Notes: generated by a model not told the origin, from the sequence alone. A stretch of 64,000 nt of DNA from JAAYFT01 sp041655755 (GCA_041655755.1 JBBAEY010000002.1:7228-71227); one strand, 5' to 3'; shown: positions 25,942-35,267, counted from the first letter of the stretch. Made by a program: numbers and translations.

Positions 25942-26913
25942 TTATAGTTTTGTTTTCTCATATCTGTCATAGGCCTCAATTATATTTTGCACTAAGGGGT
26001 GTCTGACAATATCCTCTTTTGAAAAATAGACAAAATCTATCCCCTTTATCTTGTCTAATATCTTTATAATAATCTTTAATCCAGATTCCCTGCCCTTAGC
26101 CAGGTCTATTTGTGTTATATCCCCTGTGATAATGGCCTTTGAACCAAATCCAAGCCTAGTAAGGAACATCTTCATCTGTTCATTGGTTGTATTCTGTGCC
26201 TCATCTAGGATAACATAGGAAGAATCCAAGGTCCTCCCCCTCATATATGCCAAGGGTGCCACCTCTATTAAACCCTTTTCCATGTATCTCCCATAGGTTT
26301 CAGCTCCTAGGATGTCGAATAAGGCATCATATATGGGCCTTAAATATGGATCTACTTTTTCCTGCAAATCCCCTGGCAAAAATCCAAGGCTCTCTCCTGC
26401 TTCAACAGCGGGTCTAGTCAAGATAATCCTATTTACTTCCTTGTTTTTAAGTGCCTGAACCGCCATAGCCATGGCTAGAAATGTCTTTCCAGTGCCCGCT
26501 GGCCCTATGCCAAATACTATGTCGTGCTTCTTAATTGCATCTAGGTATCTTTTTTGCCCTATGGTCTTGGGCCTGATGCTCCTGCCAGATGCTGTAATAC
26601 AGACAACTTCCTTCAATAGTTCCTTTACATATTCTTCCTGACCGCTTAGGACAAGCTGGATAGAATACCTTAAATCCTGCTTATCTAACTTGTTTTGTCT
26701 TTTAATTATACCTACTAAATTGTGTATTAGCTTTTCTCCTAAATCTATTGCGATCTTATCTCCAATTAGCTTTATTTCCCCTTGCCTAGTTGCTATTTCA
26801 ATACCCAATGCTTCCTCTATTATATCAATATTTTCATCAAAATCTCCAAATAATTCTCCAATAAGATGACTATCCTCAATTAATATGCTGTTTTCTTCCC
26901 TTGCTTTTGGCAA
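25942..26913 (-). CDS. PhoH-like ATPase
   Basis: 323 residues. Walker A GPAGTGKTFLAM and Walker B SSYVILDEAQNTT are present, with FLPGDLQEKVDPYLRP between them. PhoH-family proteins are RNA-associated ATPases or helicases; the exact role is not clear. The gene begins with TTG at 26913, well spaced from GGAGG. It follows yqfD by two bases and belongs to the yqfC-yqfD operon. Confidence 0.92.
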   Translation of the reverse strand: MPKAREENSILIEDSHLIGELFGDFDENIDIIEEALGIEIATRQGEIKLIGDKIAIDLGEKLIHNLVGIIKRQNKLDKQDLRYSIQLVLSGQEEYVKELLKEVVCITASGRSIRPKTIGQKRYLDAIKKHDIVFGIGPAGTGKTFLAMAMAVQALKNKEVNRIILTRPAVEAGESLGFLPGDLQEKVDPYLRPIYDALFDILGAETYGRYMEKGLIEVAPLAYMRGRTLDSSYVILDEAQNTTNEQMKMFLTRLGFGSKAIITGDITQIDLAKGRESGLKIIIKILDKIKGIDFVYFSKEDIVRHPLVQNIIEAYDRYEKTKL

Positions 26914-26915
26914 AT

Positions 26916-28118
26916 TTAATCCTCCCTATTTTCTATGATTTGTTTTCTTCCTATATCCTCTATAGCCTCAATGATAAGTTGAGTAGTCAGTATTCCATTA
27001 TCTACCTGATGCCTTGTATTTTTTGACTGTACCTGTACATCCGGAGGCATTTCCTCATTTATCATTTTTGCTGCTTCCAGGTAGTTTGAATTCTTTAGGA
27101 ATTCTATGTCTTGCCTTATCTCCTCCAGCTTCACTTCCCTATATTCATAAGTGATTACCTTAATGGGAAAATCTATATTAAGTTTCTCCAAGTTTATAAT
27201 GCTTTTTTCTTCTTCAAATTCCTTGTAATTATCAAACGGTATACTTCCCCTTATAAATCTGACGCCCTTATTCCCGACTTTTATCCCCTTCTGAACTATA
27301 GTATTGCCAGTATATTTCTCCTCATTCTTTACAATCGGCTCCCTAACTATACTGCTATACCTGGTGATTGCATAAACCTCTCCCTCGGCGTGTACAGCCA
27401 TAAAACCGTCACTAGCCTCATCTGATAAAATACCTGTAATAAGTATATCTCCCTGTGAAACCACCCTGCCTTTTTCTACTACAGCCCTTCCATTCTTTGG
27501 AATAAGCTTTGTTATAACGCCCCTTTTCTTGGCAACTATATGGCAGGGATAGGCCTTGTCGACCTTTTCCGGAGGCAAATCTTGTTCTTTTATTTCTATT
27601 GTCAATTTAGTTCCCTTTATGGTAACGGAGATAAAGGAAAGATAATCATAGTTTTTATTCAATATATCCTTGATATTATCCTTATTTATCTGATATTTTA
27701 GTCTTCCCTGGTTTATATTATTGTCTTCCAGCAAGGAAATTATTTCCTCACTTGGGGTCTGTTCATTGCCTATTATTTCAATCTTCCAAATAAGTGAACT
27801 TAAAAATATAATAATTGCCCAAAACAAAATAAAACCTGCTGCCCACATCTTCCTTTCCTTGAGCTTATAGACTAGGAAAGGTAGTCCTATTTTTTCCTTA
27901 ATGGTTACCTTGCAGCCTACCTTCTTTACCACCTGTTTCAAGGCCTTAAAACCTTTGGTGGATGATTTCATTTCAAGTACAATACCACTGGACCTCTTTA
28001 CATCCCAAAGGTATATATTGTGGGCCGCAGATAAATTTAACAGTCTTTCCAAAGTTAGTCCTTCAACCCTAATAATAACATATCCCTTAAAATAATTCCA
28101 TATCTTTATAGCTAGCAT
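26916..28118 (-). CDS. yqfD: Sporulation protein YqfD
   Basis: 400 residues with one strong membrane helix (WAAGFILFWAIIIFLSSLIW) and a large extracytoplasmic region, the YqfD architecture. YqfD belongs to the sigma-E mother-cell regulon in B. subtilis. AGGGAG precedes the ATG. It starts 11 bases after yqfC. Confidence 0.92.
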   Translation of the reverse strand: MLAIKIWNYFKGYVIIRVEGLTLERLLNLSAAHNIYLWDVKRSSGIVLEMKSSTKGFKALKQVVKKVGCKVTIKEKIGLPFLVYKLKERKMWAAGFILFWAIIIFLSSLIWKIEIIGNEQTPSEEIISLLEDNNINQGRLKYQINKDNIKDILNKNYDYLSFISVTIKGTKLTIEIKEQDLPPEKVDKAYPCHIVAKKRGVITKLIPKNGRAVVEKGRVVSQGDILITGILSDEASDGFMAVHAEGEVYAITRYSSIVREPIVKNEEKYTGNTIVQKGIKVGNKGVRFIRGSIPFDNYKEFEEEKSIINLEKLNIDFPIKVITYEYREVKLEEIRQDIEFLKNSNYLEAAKMINEEMPPDVQVQSKNTRHQVDNGILTTQLIIEAIEDIGRKQIIENRED

Positions 28119-28129
28119 ATCTACACTCC

Positions 28130-28408
28130 CTAGCTGATTATTTCAATTCTTTTTATTAAACCTGCTACAATTATTTCTTCAGAAAGGATGGTTTTTATTT
28201 CTAGATTTTCGCCGAGAATTTTAAATACCCCTATTCTTGTGTTTATCCTTATGACCTCTTCTGTATACTCTATTATTCCTTTATGATTTTGTAATGAAGC
28301 CTCCATATCCCCGACCAAATTTAACTTTGGCAAATCCATAATTATATCCATTGGGAGCTCTAGAGATTTTGAAATACTGTATTTTACATCCTCAATTTGC
28401 TTTTTCAT
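28130..28408 (-). CDS. yqfC: Sporulation protein YqfC
   Basis: 92 residues, typical YqfC size; KSLELPMDIIMDLPKLNLVG is the family signature. Paired with yqfD in spore formers. A good sigma-E-type promoter lies directly upstream (28426-28454) and GGAGGGG precedes the ATG. Confidence 0.9.
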   Translation of the reverse strand: MKKQIEDVKYSISKSLELPMDIIMDLPKLNLVGDMEASLQNHKGIIEYTEEVIRINTRIGVFKILGENLEIKTILSEEIIVAGLIKRIEIIS

Positions 28409-28425
28409 CTATACCCCTCCAATTA

Positions 28426-28454
28426 ATTCTATGCCTGTAAAATGGGGACTATGC
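28426..28454 (-). promoter_or_regulatory. Sigma-E-type promoter of yqfC-yqfD
   Basis: The minus strand reads GCATAGT, 14 bases, CATAGAAT, close to the sigma-E consensus KMATATT-N14/15-CATACAHT in both sequence and spacing. It overlaps the end of the preceding terminator and would give a very short leader before the yqfC ribosome site. Confidence 0.65.
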
Positions 28455-28485
28455 AAAAAAGAAGCCTGTAATATTACAGACTTCT
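28455..28485 (-). terminator. Terminator of the nfeD-floA operon
   Basis: AGAAGTCTGTAA pairs with TTACAGGCTTCT; the stop codon of the 149-aa gene lies inside the stem, and TTTTTT follows. It isolates the operon from yqfC. Confidence 0.88.
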
Positions 28486-28923
28486 CCTTTGATTTTTAAC
28501 TCCCTTAGGTTCAGATAGTATCTCAGAAAATATAATCCCCCTGACTATGCTATCCCGAAAGTCCATATTAGCAAGCTGAGACTTTCCCTTGGGTGAACTA
28601 TCCTTTTCATAAACTGGACTTTCTACAAGCTTCTTGGTTTGAACCCTTGATTCGAAATTGACCTCAGGTCTTTTATCAACCCTTAGGGGCTCAACCTCTA
28701 CCTTATAGACAGCTTTTTTTTCTAGCTCCCTTTGTCTTTCCTTTTGAATTTCCTCTTCTAGTATTCTTCTCAAGTCTGCAAAAGGTCCAGGTTTTTTCTC
28801 TGGTTTACTTTGCTGTACTTCCCTTTTACCCTTTGATTCCTCAATCTTTTTCTTATCCCTTGCAGATTTGAGTAATAAATCTACAACGATTATAAATATA
28901 AAGAATAATAAAGGACTAGGCAT
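28474..28923 (-). CDS. Small membrane-anchored charged protein of the floA operon
   Basis: 149 residues, not recognised. One N-terminal membrane helix (LLFFIFIIVVDLLL), then a highly basic/acidic tail rich in Lys, Glu and Arg (for example EEEIQKERQRELEKK), probably partly coiled coil and disordered. The start follows GGGAGGGG. It begins 11 bases after floA, so a link to flotillin microdomains is plausible, but this is from context only. Confidence 0.75.
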   Translation of the reverse strand: MPSPLLFFIFIIVVDLLLKSARDKKKIEESKGKREVQQSKPEKKPGPFADLRRILEEEIQKERQRELEKKAVYKVEVEPLRVDKRPEVNFESRVQTKKLVESPVYEKDSSPKGKSQLANMDFRDSIVRGIIFSEILSEPKGVKNQRRSL

Positions 28924-28934
28924 AAAACCCCTCC

Positions 28935-29915
28935 CTATTCTCGTTTCTTGTCATCTTCAACTATCTTAGATATGGAAGATCTCATATCTGTATCTGCTAA
29001 TACATTTCTCATATTGTAATAATCCATAACTCCAAGCTTTCCATCTTTTAAGGCCGATGCCAATGCCAAGGGGACTTCTGCCTCTGCTTCCACTACCTTA
29101 GCTCTCATGGCCTGAACGTCCGCCCTCATCTCTTGTTCTTTTGCAACTGCCATAGCCCTTCTTTCCTCTGCCTTGGCTTCTGCAATCCTCTTGTCTGCTT
29201 CTGCTTGATCCATCAGCAACTTTGCTCCTATATTTCTACCTACGTCTACATCGGCAATATCTATGGAAAGAATTTCAAAGGCTGTTCCTGAATCTAATCC
29301 CTTGTTTAGTACAGTCTTTGAAATACTGTCTGGATTCTCCAATACATCCTTGTGGGAATTGGAGCTACCTACAGTAGTTACAATACCTTCACCTACTCTG
29401 GCTATTATGGTTTCTTCACCTGCTCCCCCTACTAGCCTCTCGATATTTGCCCTAACGGTTACCCTTGCCTTAACTACTACTTCGATACCATCTTTTGCAA
29501 CTGCTGCTATCTGGGGTGTTTCTATGACCTTTGGATTAACAGATACCTGAACTGCTTCTAGTACATTCCTACCTGCAAGGTCAATGGCCGCAGCCCTTTC
29601 AAATTCCAATGGTATATTTGCCCTTTGGGCTGCTATCAATGCATCCACTAGGGTATTGACATTACCACCTGCTAGGAAATGAGCCTCTAGTTCATTAATC
29701 CTAATTACAAGTCCTGCCTTGGTGGCCTTGATCATTGGGTTTACAATCCTAGATGGGGCAACTCTCCTTAACCTCATACCTATCAAGGTTGCCATGGAAA
29801 TCTTGACTCCAGAGAAAAATGCTGTAACCCACAGTCCAACTGGAATAAATGTAAAAAACAACATTACTAAAATAATAATGATAAGGGCCAAGGCCACTGG
29901 TAAAAATATTGACAT
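28935..29915 (-). CDS. floA: Flotillin-like protein FloA
   Basis: 326 residues: N-terminal membrane hairpin (LPVALALIIIILVMLFFTF), then an SPFH/flotillin domain and an Ala/Glu-rich coiled region (MDQAEADKRIAEAKAEERRA cut from a longer helix). FloA organises functional membrane microdomains. Located just after nfeD, the standard pairing (yqeZ-yqfA in B. subtilis). Confidence 0.95.
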   Translation of the reverse strand: MSIFLPVALALIIIILVMLFFTFIPVGLWVTAFFSGVKISMATLIGMRLRRVAPSRIVNPMIKATKAGLVIRINELEAHFLAGGNVNTLVDALIAAQRANIPLEFERAAAIDLAGRNVLEAVQVSVNPKVIETPQIAAVAKDGIEVVVKARVTVRANIERLVGGAGEETIIARVGEGIVTTVGSSNSHKDVLENPDSISKTVLNKGLDSGTAFEILSIDIADVDVGRNIGAKLLMDQAEADKRIAEAKAEERRAMAVAKEQEMRADVQAMRAKVVEAEAEVPLALASALKDGKLGVMDYYNMRNVLADTDMRSSISKIVEDDKKRE

Positions 29916-29916
29916 T

Positions 29917-31191
29917 TTAAAACCTCCTCACAAATAATTTTGAACCTTCCACCCTGACTATTTTCACTGGTGTAGATTTTGGTATAAAACCTTGATCTGA
30001 AAGTGCATCCATTTTTATACCATCTATTTCTATAAACCCAGTAGGGCGAAGTTCTGTAATGGTAATTCCCTCTTTATCCATATATTCTTGTGCCGAATCA
30101 ACGCTTAAATATCCCTTTTCGTCCCTATGCTCTGTATCTAATACAATCCTATTTAGCATTTTACTCTTAAATCCCATTTTTATTAGAATAACAGTGACAA
30201 TGGTAGTTATTAAAATAGCAATACTTAGGGACAAGAGGGCAATTTTCATGGACTCCATAGCCAGTACTGTGCCCACTAGGACTAGGATTATACCGCCTAT
30301 GCCCGGTAAGCCAAATCCTGGCACTATGGCCTCTATAATTAAGAGAATTAAACCCGTAACAAACAATATAAGGGAGGTCCAGTGTGAATTCCCTCCTAGG
30401 ATATTGCCTCCAAAGTAGAGACCAAACCCAATTATGCTTATTGTACCTCCGGCCCCAAATCCCGGTGTCAGTATCTCAATTACCATACCTACAAAGCCTA
30501 GAGTCAGGAGCAGGCTGCTTATATAGGGATTTGAAATGTATTTTGATAGTTTTATCTGAAGGCTCTCATCTATTCTATGGACATTGGCGTCGCCCAATTC
30601 AAAATGGCCTAGTAATTCTTGGTAATCGTCTGCAGCAAAATCTGCTATCCCGGTCCTAAGGGCCTCTATTGAGGTCAAATTTACCAGCTTATTTCTCTCT
30701 GTTATGCCCTCAATCAATAGGTCCCTGTCAGCCATTGCCTCAATAATCTCCGAGTCTCTATTTCTATATTGGGCAGTATCTCTAAGCAAGGCCCTCCACA
30801 TTGATAGAATCTTTTCTGTATTGGGTATTGGCTCCGCAGACCCTATGGTTGCTGAATTGGCTACTACTACCTTTTCAGCGGAAATCGTAATGAGAACTCC
30901 CGCGGATTCTGCCTTGTTGTTTACATAGGCAATGGTAGGTAAAGGTGTAGACATTATTAAATTCTTAACTTTTTCTGCCTCTGCAATTTGTCCCCCATAG
31001 GTGTCGATTTCAAAAATAATGGCCCTAGCATCCTTTATCTTGTCTAAATTATGCTTTAAAAAGTTGTAAGTGGCCTTGTTAATTTCCCCTCTTATGGGAA
31101 CTACATAGACATCATTGCTTTCGGCAAAAATACTGGCCGGAAAAATTAAAATCACAATCAATATAAATATTCCTATTAGCCTTTTTCTCAT
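29917..31191 (-). CDS. NfeD family protein (ClpP-like domain, membrane helices, OB fold)
   Basis: About 424 residues: signal peptide (LIGIFILIVILIFPASIFA), an extracytoplasmic ClpP-class serine-protease domain with ESAGVLI and ATIGSAEPI, four to five membrane helices (about 225-350), and a C-terminal NfeD OB domain (ELRPTGFIEIDG). These partner flotillins. ATG at 31191 is seven bases from GGAGG, so I prefer it over the in-frame GTG at 31197. Confidence 0.92.
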   Translation of the reverse strand: MRKRLIGIFILIVILIFPASIFAESNDVYVVPIRGEINKATYNFLKHNLDKIKDARAIIFEIDTYGGQIAEAEKVKNLIMSTPLPTIAYVNNKAESAGVLITISAEKVVVANSATIGSAEPIPNTEKILSMWRALLRDTAQYRNRDSEIIEAMADRDLLIEGITERNKLVNLTSIEALRTGIADFAADDYQELLGHFELGDANVHRIDESLQIKLSKYISNPYISSLLLTLGFVGMVIEILTPGFGAGGTISIIGFGLYFGGNILGGNSHWTSLILFVTGLILLIIEAIVPGFGLPGIGGIILVLVGTVLAMESMKIALLSLSIAILITTIVTVILIKMGFKSKMLNRIVLDTEHRDEKGYLSVDSAQEYMDKEGITITELRPTGFIEIDGIKMDALSDQGFIPKSTPVKIVRVEGSKLFVRRF

Positions 31192-31326
31192 TATCACACC
31201 TCCATATTCTGTAGATATTTTGTGATAAAATCATAAAGATATAATATATTTTGACTCCCTAATTATATTATATCATAATTTTATTTTATATTATACTATT
31301 ACCCAAGAATTTGTATAATAACTAAC

Positions 31327-31359
31327 AAAAAATTTAAAAACCTGGGGTTACCCAGGTTT
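31327..31359 (-). terminator. Terminator of the rpsU transcript
   Basis: AAACCTGGG-TAAC-CCCAGGTTT stem at 31338-31359, followed on the minus strand by TTAAATTTTTTG. It ends the rpsU transcript about 200 bases beyond the rpsU stop. Confidence 0.85.
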
Positions 31360-31361
31360 AT

Positions 31362-31403
31362 TTAAATCGTGCTATTAGTCATACACATTTTAGCCATTGC
31401 CAT
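31362..31403 (-). CDS. Possible 13-residue ORF just before the rpsU terminator
   Basis: ATG at 31403 begins MAMAKMCMTNSTI, preceded by AAGGAAG at good spacing. The stop codon abuts the terminator. The peptide is Met-rich and unrecognised. It may be a small expressed peptide or chance. Confidence 0.25.
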   Translation of the reverse strand: MAMAKMCMTNSTI

Positions 31404-31560
31404 GGCTTCCTTCCAAATACTAACACTAATTACCAATAATAAGTAGTATAATTCATATTATTTGGTCCCCTTACCTTAATAATATCGTTTTTATCATGTC
31501 TTTAATTTCATGAAGTCTGTAAAGATTTCTACAATTTTTAAGGGATATTCATATCTTCAA

Positions 31561-31743
31561 CTAAAACCTAGAATATTTCTTTTTTCTAGCTTCTTCGGAT
31601 TTCTTTTTTCTTTTTACACTAGGTTTCTCATAATGCTCCCTTTTCCTGACTTCTCCAATAACGCCAGCGCGAGCACATTGTCTTTTAAACCTTTTTAAAG
31701 CATTGTCAAGAGATTCATTTTCTCCAACCCTAATTTCTGCCAT
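31561..31743 (-). CDS. rpsU: 30S ribosomal protein S21
   Basis: 60 residues, MAEIRVGENESLDNALKRFK at the N-terminus and a basic Lys/Arg-rich tail, the S21 pattern. The frame is open further upstream, but GAGGAGGGAG precedes the ATG at 31743, which gives the correct protein. It has its own promoter at 31813-31841. Confidence 0.96.
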   Translation of the reverse strand: MAEIRVGENESLDNALKRFKRQCARAGVIGEVRKREHYEKPSVKRKKKSEEARKKKYSRF

Positions 31744-31812
31744 CGGCTTCTCCCTCCTCTCTCTACTACAAGAGTACTCAATACTATATAGCAAGGGGTT
31801 GTGCACTAAATA

Positions 31813-31841
31813 ATTATACATTATTATTTTAAATATTTCAA
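31813..31841 (-). promoter_or_regulatory. Sigma-A promoter of rpsU
   Basis: TTGAAA (31836-31841), 17-base spacer, TATAAT (31813-31818) on the minus strand, just past the end of the HIT gene. Confidence 0.75.
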
Positions 31842-31848
31842 CCAATAT

Positions 31849-32190
31849 TTAGCCTGGTGGCCATAACATTTTTCTTTTGCCCAATACATGAAAATGAATG
31901 TGGTCTACGGTTTGTCCTCCATCTACACCTATGTTGTTTACAACCCTATAGCCATCTTCCAGACCTCTTTCCTTGGCTATTTTAGAGGCAATGAGTAGGA
32001 GATGACCCATAAGCAGTCTTTTGTCTTCGTCTATATGGTCTAAGGACTCTATGTGCTCCTTGGGGACGACCAAAAAGTGAACAGGTGCCTGAGGATTTAT
32101 GTCCTCGAAGGCAATAGCCTTGTCATCTTCATATATGAAATTGGAAGGTATCTGACCATTTACAATTTTGCAAAACAAACAATTGTCCAT
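31849..32190 (-). CDS. HIT family hydrolase
   Basis: 113 residues, Hint-like. The histidine triad is VDHIHFHVL; Zn-type N-terminal CLFCKI is also present. HIT proteins hydrolyse nucleoside phosphoramidates or nucleotidyl adducts. ATG at 32190 has AGGAGG eight bases upstream; an earlier GTG (32199) overlaps it. Last gene of the heat-shock operon run. Confidence 0.93.
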   Translation of the reverse strand: MDNCLFCKIVNGQIPSNFIYEDDKAIAFEDINPQAPVHFLVVPKEHIESLDHIDEDKRLLMGHLLLIASKIAKERGLEDGYRVVNNIGVDGGQTVDHIHFHVLGKRKMLWPPG

Positions 32191-32210
32191 CTTTTCCACC
32201 TCCTATTCAA

Positions 32211-33515
32211 TTATTCTATCTTTTGTCCAAGTAAAAAATCATTTCTGCTACTGTGAATCCTTACATCGACTACTTGGCCTATTAGGCTTGCATTGTTCTC
32301 AGCCTTCACTCTGATATAGTTTCTTGTATATCCTTCTATGTAGTCTTTCTGTCTTTTGCTCTCCTCTTCAAATAAAACGGATAGATTTCTATCTATAAAC
32401 TTGGAGTTAAATTCCTTCATCATTTCCTTTCCAAGAGAAATTAATTTTTCTGATCTTTGGCTCTTTATATTCCCATGGACTTGACCTTCATATTTTGCTG
32501 CTGGTGTTCCCCTCCTAGGAGAATACTTGAATACATGGATTCGAGAAAAACCTATGTCCCTGACAAATTCGCAAGTTTCATTAAATTCATCATCAGTTTC
32601 ACCGGGAAATCCAACGATGATATCTGTTGTAATCCCAGCATCTGGCATATATTCCCTAATGAGTCCTACAATCTTTTTGTAGTCCTCTGGCCCATACTTC
32701 CTATTCATCCTCTTTAAGACTGTTGAAGAACCCGATTGCAAAGACAGATGGAAGTGATCACATACCTTGCCAATCTTAACAAGTCTTTTCATGAAATCGT
32801 CATCTATTAGGGTGGGCTCAATTGAACTTAGCCTAATCCTTTCAATTCCCTCTATTTCTCCCACTCTTTCAAGTACATCTATCAGTGAAGTATCCTTTAA
32901 ATCCTTACCATAGGATGCCACATGGATTCCAGTGAGTACGATTTCTTTAAAGCCTGCCCTAGCCAATTTCTCTGTCTCGGCAATTATATCCTCCATGGGC
33001 CTGCTCTTTATGGGCCCCCTAGCATAGGGGATTATACAATAGGAGCAAAACTGGTTACAACCGTCTTGTATCTTTATATAGGCCCTTGTTTTTGATTTTA
33101 TATCTTCAATTTTTATTGCCTCAAATTCCTTGTGGGCTTTTATGTTCTTGACTATATTAAACTTTTCCTTGTTTTCCCTAGATTTCTCGCACAGTTCTAA
33201 TACCCTTCCTCTTTCTGTAGTCCCAATGACTACGTCTACTCCCTCTATTCCCGCTACCTCATCAGGGGATACTTGAGAATAACATCCAACTACAGCTATG
33301 GTCGCATCTTCATTGCTTTTCTTGGCTCTAGATATGAACTGTCTAGATTTTCTGTCCGACAAATTTGTAACTGTGCATGTGTTTATGACATAAATATCTG
33401 CTATCTCATTCTCATCTACAACTGTATATCCTTTGCTTTCAAACAATTCTTCCATGGCTTCCGTTTCATATTGATTAACCTTACATCCTAAGGTATAGAA
33501 AGCTACCTTGTTCAT
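32211..33515 (-). CDS. mtaB: tRNA t6A37 methylthiotransferase MtaB
   Basis: 434 residues: N-terminal MTTase domain with cysteines in GCKVNQYET, NTCTVTN and GCYSQ; radical SAM core CNQFCSYCIIPYARG; C-terminal TRAM domain. It converts t6A37 to ms2t6A37 in ANN-decoding tRNAs using two 4Fe-4S clusters. Its ATG overlaps the rsmE stop by one base. Following prmA-rsmE, as in other Clostridia. Confidence 0.95.
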   Translation of the reverse strand: MNKVAFYTLGCKVNQYETEAMEELFESKGYTVVDENEIADIYVINTCTVTNLSDRKSRQFISRAKKSNEDATIAVVGCYSQVSPDEVAGIEGVDVVIGTTERGRVLELCEKSRENKEKFNIVKNIKAHKEFEAIKIEDIKSKTRAYIKIQDGCNQFCSYCIIPYARGPIKSRPMEDIIAETEKLARAGFKEIVLTGIHVASYGKDLKDTSLIDVLERVGEIEGIERIRLSSIEPTLIDDDFMKRLVKIGKVCDHFHLSLQSGSSTVLKRMNRKYGPEDYKKIVGLIREYMPDAGITTDIIVGFPGETDDEFNETCEFVRDIGFSRIHVFKYSPRRGTPAAKYEGQVHGNIKSQRSEKLISLGKEMMKEFNSKFIDRNLSVLFEEESKRQKDYIEGYTRNYIRVKAENNASLIGQVVDVRIHSSRNDFLLGQKIE

Positions 33516-34255
33516 TAAATCACTCCTAGGTCTCCAAATTCATATAGTAGTATTGCAGATGCCACTATTCCCGCTGTTTCTGTCCTCATGGTCCTAGGAC
33601 CCAATGTAACAATCTTGGCACCTATGGCTTTCAACTCTTCTATTTCTTTAGGCTCAAATCCTCCCTCTGGTCCAATTATCAGGTGTAGGGTGTTGCCCTC
33701 TATGTCCAATTCCTTGCTGATAAATTGGTTTTTTTCATCCTCATAGGGGACTACTATATTTTTTTTACCATCTAATAATTTTATCATTTCATCAAAGGAA
33801 ATTATACTGTTTACCTTTGGAACTATATCTCTTTTGCTTTGTTTTGCAGCTTCCTCTGCAAGTAGAGTCCAACGGTTGACCTTGGATTCTTCCCTTTTCA
33901 TGTCCTTGAGTTTTACAACTGATCTATATGTGGCTAATGGGTAAAATTCTCTAATCCCAAGTTCAGTGTTCTTCTGTATAATTAAGTCCATCTTATTTCC
34001 CTTTGCCAGGCCCTGATATAGGATAATATGGATGGGGGATTCCTTGTTCCCCCTATAGCCATCCAGCTCTTTAAGTATTAGCCTATTTTTTTCTATGGCC
34101 TGTATTTGACAGATATATATATAGCCATCTGCCACAGCCTCTATTCTATCTCCAACCTTTAGCCTCAGAACATCTCGAATGTGCCTTACATCTGAACCTA
34201 AAATCTCAATAGTATCTTGACATATTTGACTCTTATCTATAAAAAATCTATGCAT
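33515..34255 (-). CDS. rsmE: 16S rRNA (uracil1498-N3)-methyltransferase RsmE
   Basis: 246 residues: N-terminal PUA-like domain (MHRFFIDKSQI) and a SPOUT knot with LIIGPEGGFEPKEIE and TLGPRTMRTETA. It methylates U1498 of 16S rRNA. ATG at 34255 is preceded by AGGTGAT; the upstream GTG (34264) is part of that ribosome site. Confidence 0.95.
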   Translation of the reverse strand: MHRFFIDKSQICQDTIEILGSDVRHIRDVLRLKVGDRIEAVADGYIYICQIQAIEKNRLILKELDGYRGNKESPIHIILYQGLAKGNKMDLIIQKNTELGIREFYPLATYRSVVKLKDMKREESKVNRWTLLAEEAAKQSKRDIVPKVNSIISFDEMIKLLDGKKNIVVPYEDEKNQFISKELDIEGNTLHLIIGPEGGFEPKEIEELKAIGAKIVTLGPRTMRTETAGIVASAILLYEFGDLGVI

Positions 34256-34264
34256 ATTTATCAC

Positions 34265-35197
34265 CTAGTCATTGCTGGCAATGATTAATGCCCATTGGTT
34301 TAGCTTTATTTTGTCAACTATCTTGAGGCCGTTGGCAAGTAGGGAGTCTTCCACCATCTGTATCTTGTCTTCTATGATACCTGAGCTGATGAAAATGCCT
34401 CCGTCCTCCAAATGATTTTTTAGGACCTTAACCATCTTGACGATTATTTCTGCAATTATATTTGATACAATTACATTGGCCTTCCCCTCAACTATATCCA
34501 ATAAGTTCCCTTTTCTGACCTCGACTATGTCCTCCACATCATTTAAGTTAATATTTTCTATGGAAACGTCTATGGACACTGGATCATTGTCAACAGCTAG
34601 TACCTTGCTTGCACCCAATTTGGCTGCAATAATGCTCAAGATGCCGCTGCCACACCCAATATCGTAGACTATGTCCCCTTCCCTTATATATTCCTCCAGG
34701 GCCTGGGCACACATGGCCGTTGTTTCATGGGTCCCGGTGCCAAATGCCATACCAGGGTCCAATTCAACTAATATATCTCCTTCTTCTATGGAATATTCCT
34801 CCCAGGAGGGTTTAATTACGATTCTATCCCCTATCCTAGTCGTCTTATAATATTTTTTCCAATTTTCGGCATAATCCTCATCGTTGATAATATTGATAAC
34901 TAATCCATGGTCCTGGATTCTCAGCGTGGGATTGTCCTTAATCCTGTTTCTTATATCTTGCAAGATATGGTCTAAATCCTCTGCCTCGGAAAAATAAGCC
35001 TTGATAAGTATAAGATCAAAGTCTAAATCTAAATCCTCTAGGTCGACAAAAGACCAGCTTTCAGGAGTCTTGGATATTTCAAAAATATCTCTGGGATCCT
35101 CGATAGCCAGCCCTGTGGCTCCCACATCATATAAAATGCTAGATATTATTTCTTCTTTTTCAGGTGTTGTTTTAATCTGTACCTCTGCCCATTTCAT
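34265..35197 (-). CDS. prmA: Ribosomal protein L11 methyltransferase PrmA
   Basis: About 310 residues. SAM-binding motif I is VYDIGCGSGILSI and motif IV VSNIIAEI; DPGMAFGTGTHETT is the PrmA signature. It trimethylates L11. ATG at 35197 gives the standard MKWAEVQI start with GGGGGATAGG upstream; an ATG five codons earlier (35212) is the alternative. Confidence 0.94.
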   Translation of the reverse strand: MKWAEVQIKTTPEKEEIISSILYDVGATGLAIEDPRDIFEISKTPESWSFVDLEDLDLDFDLILIKAYFSEAEDLDHILQDIRNRIKDNPTLRIQDHGLVINIINDEDYAENWKKYYKTTRIGDRIVIKPSWEEYSIEEGDILVELDPGMAFGTGTHETTAMCAQALEEYIREGDIVYDIGCGSGILSIIAAKLGASKVLAVDNDPVSIDVSIENINLNDVEDIVEVRKGNLLDIVEGKANVIVSNIIAEIIVKMVKVLKNHLEDGGIFISSGIIEDKIQMVEDSLLANGLKIVDKIKLNQWALIIASND

Positions 35198-35267
35198 AGA
35201 CCTATCCCCCATCTCTGCTTAAATCAATTATATCAAATAAAGGAGATTTAACAATCCCAGACCCTAA

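Larger units (their letters stand above)
31198..31560. other. Intergenic stretch between nfeD and rpsU
   Basis: About 360 bases: AT-rich nfeD promoter region with TATAATATAA near 31260, the rpsU terminator at 31327-31359, a possible 13-codon ORF at 31362-31403, and about 150 bases of untranslated rpsU 3' sequence in which I see nothing else. Confidence 0.6.
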
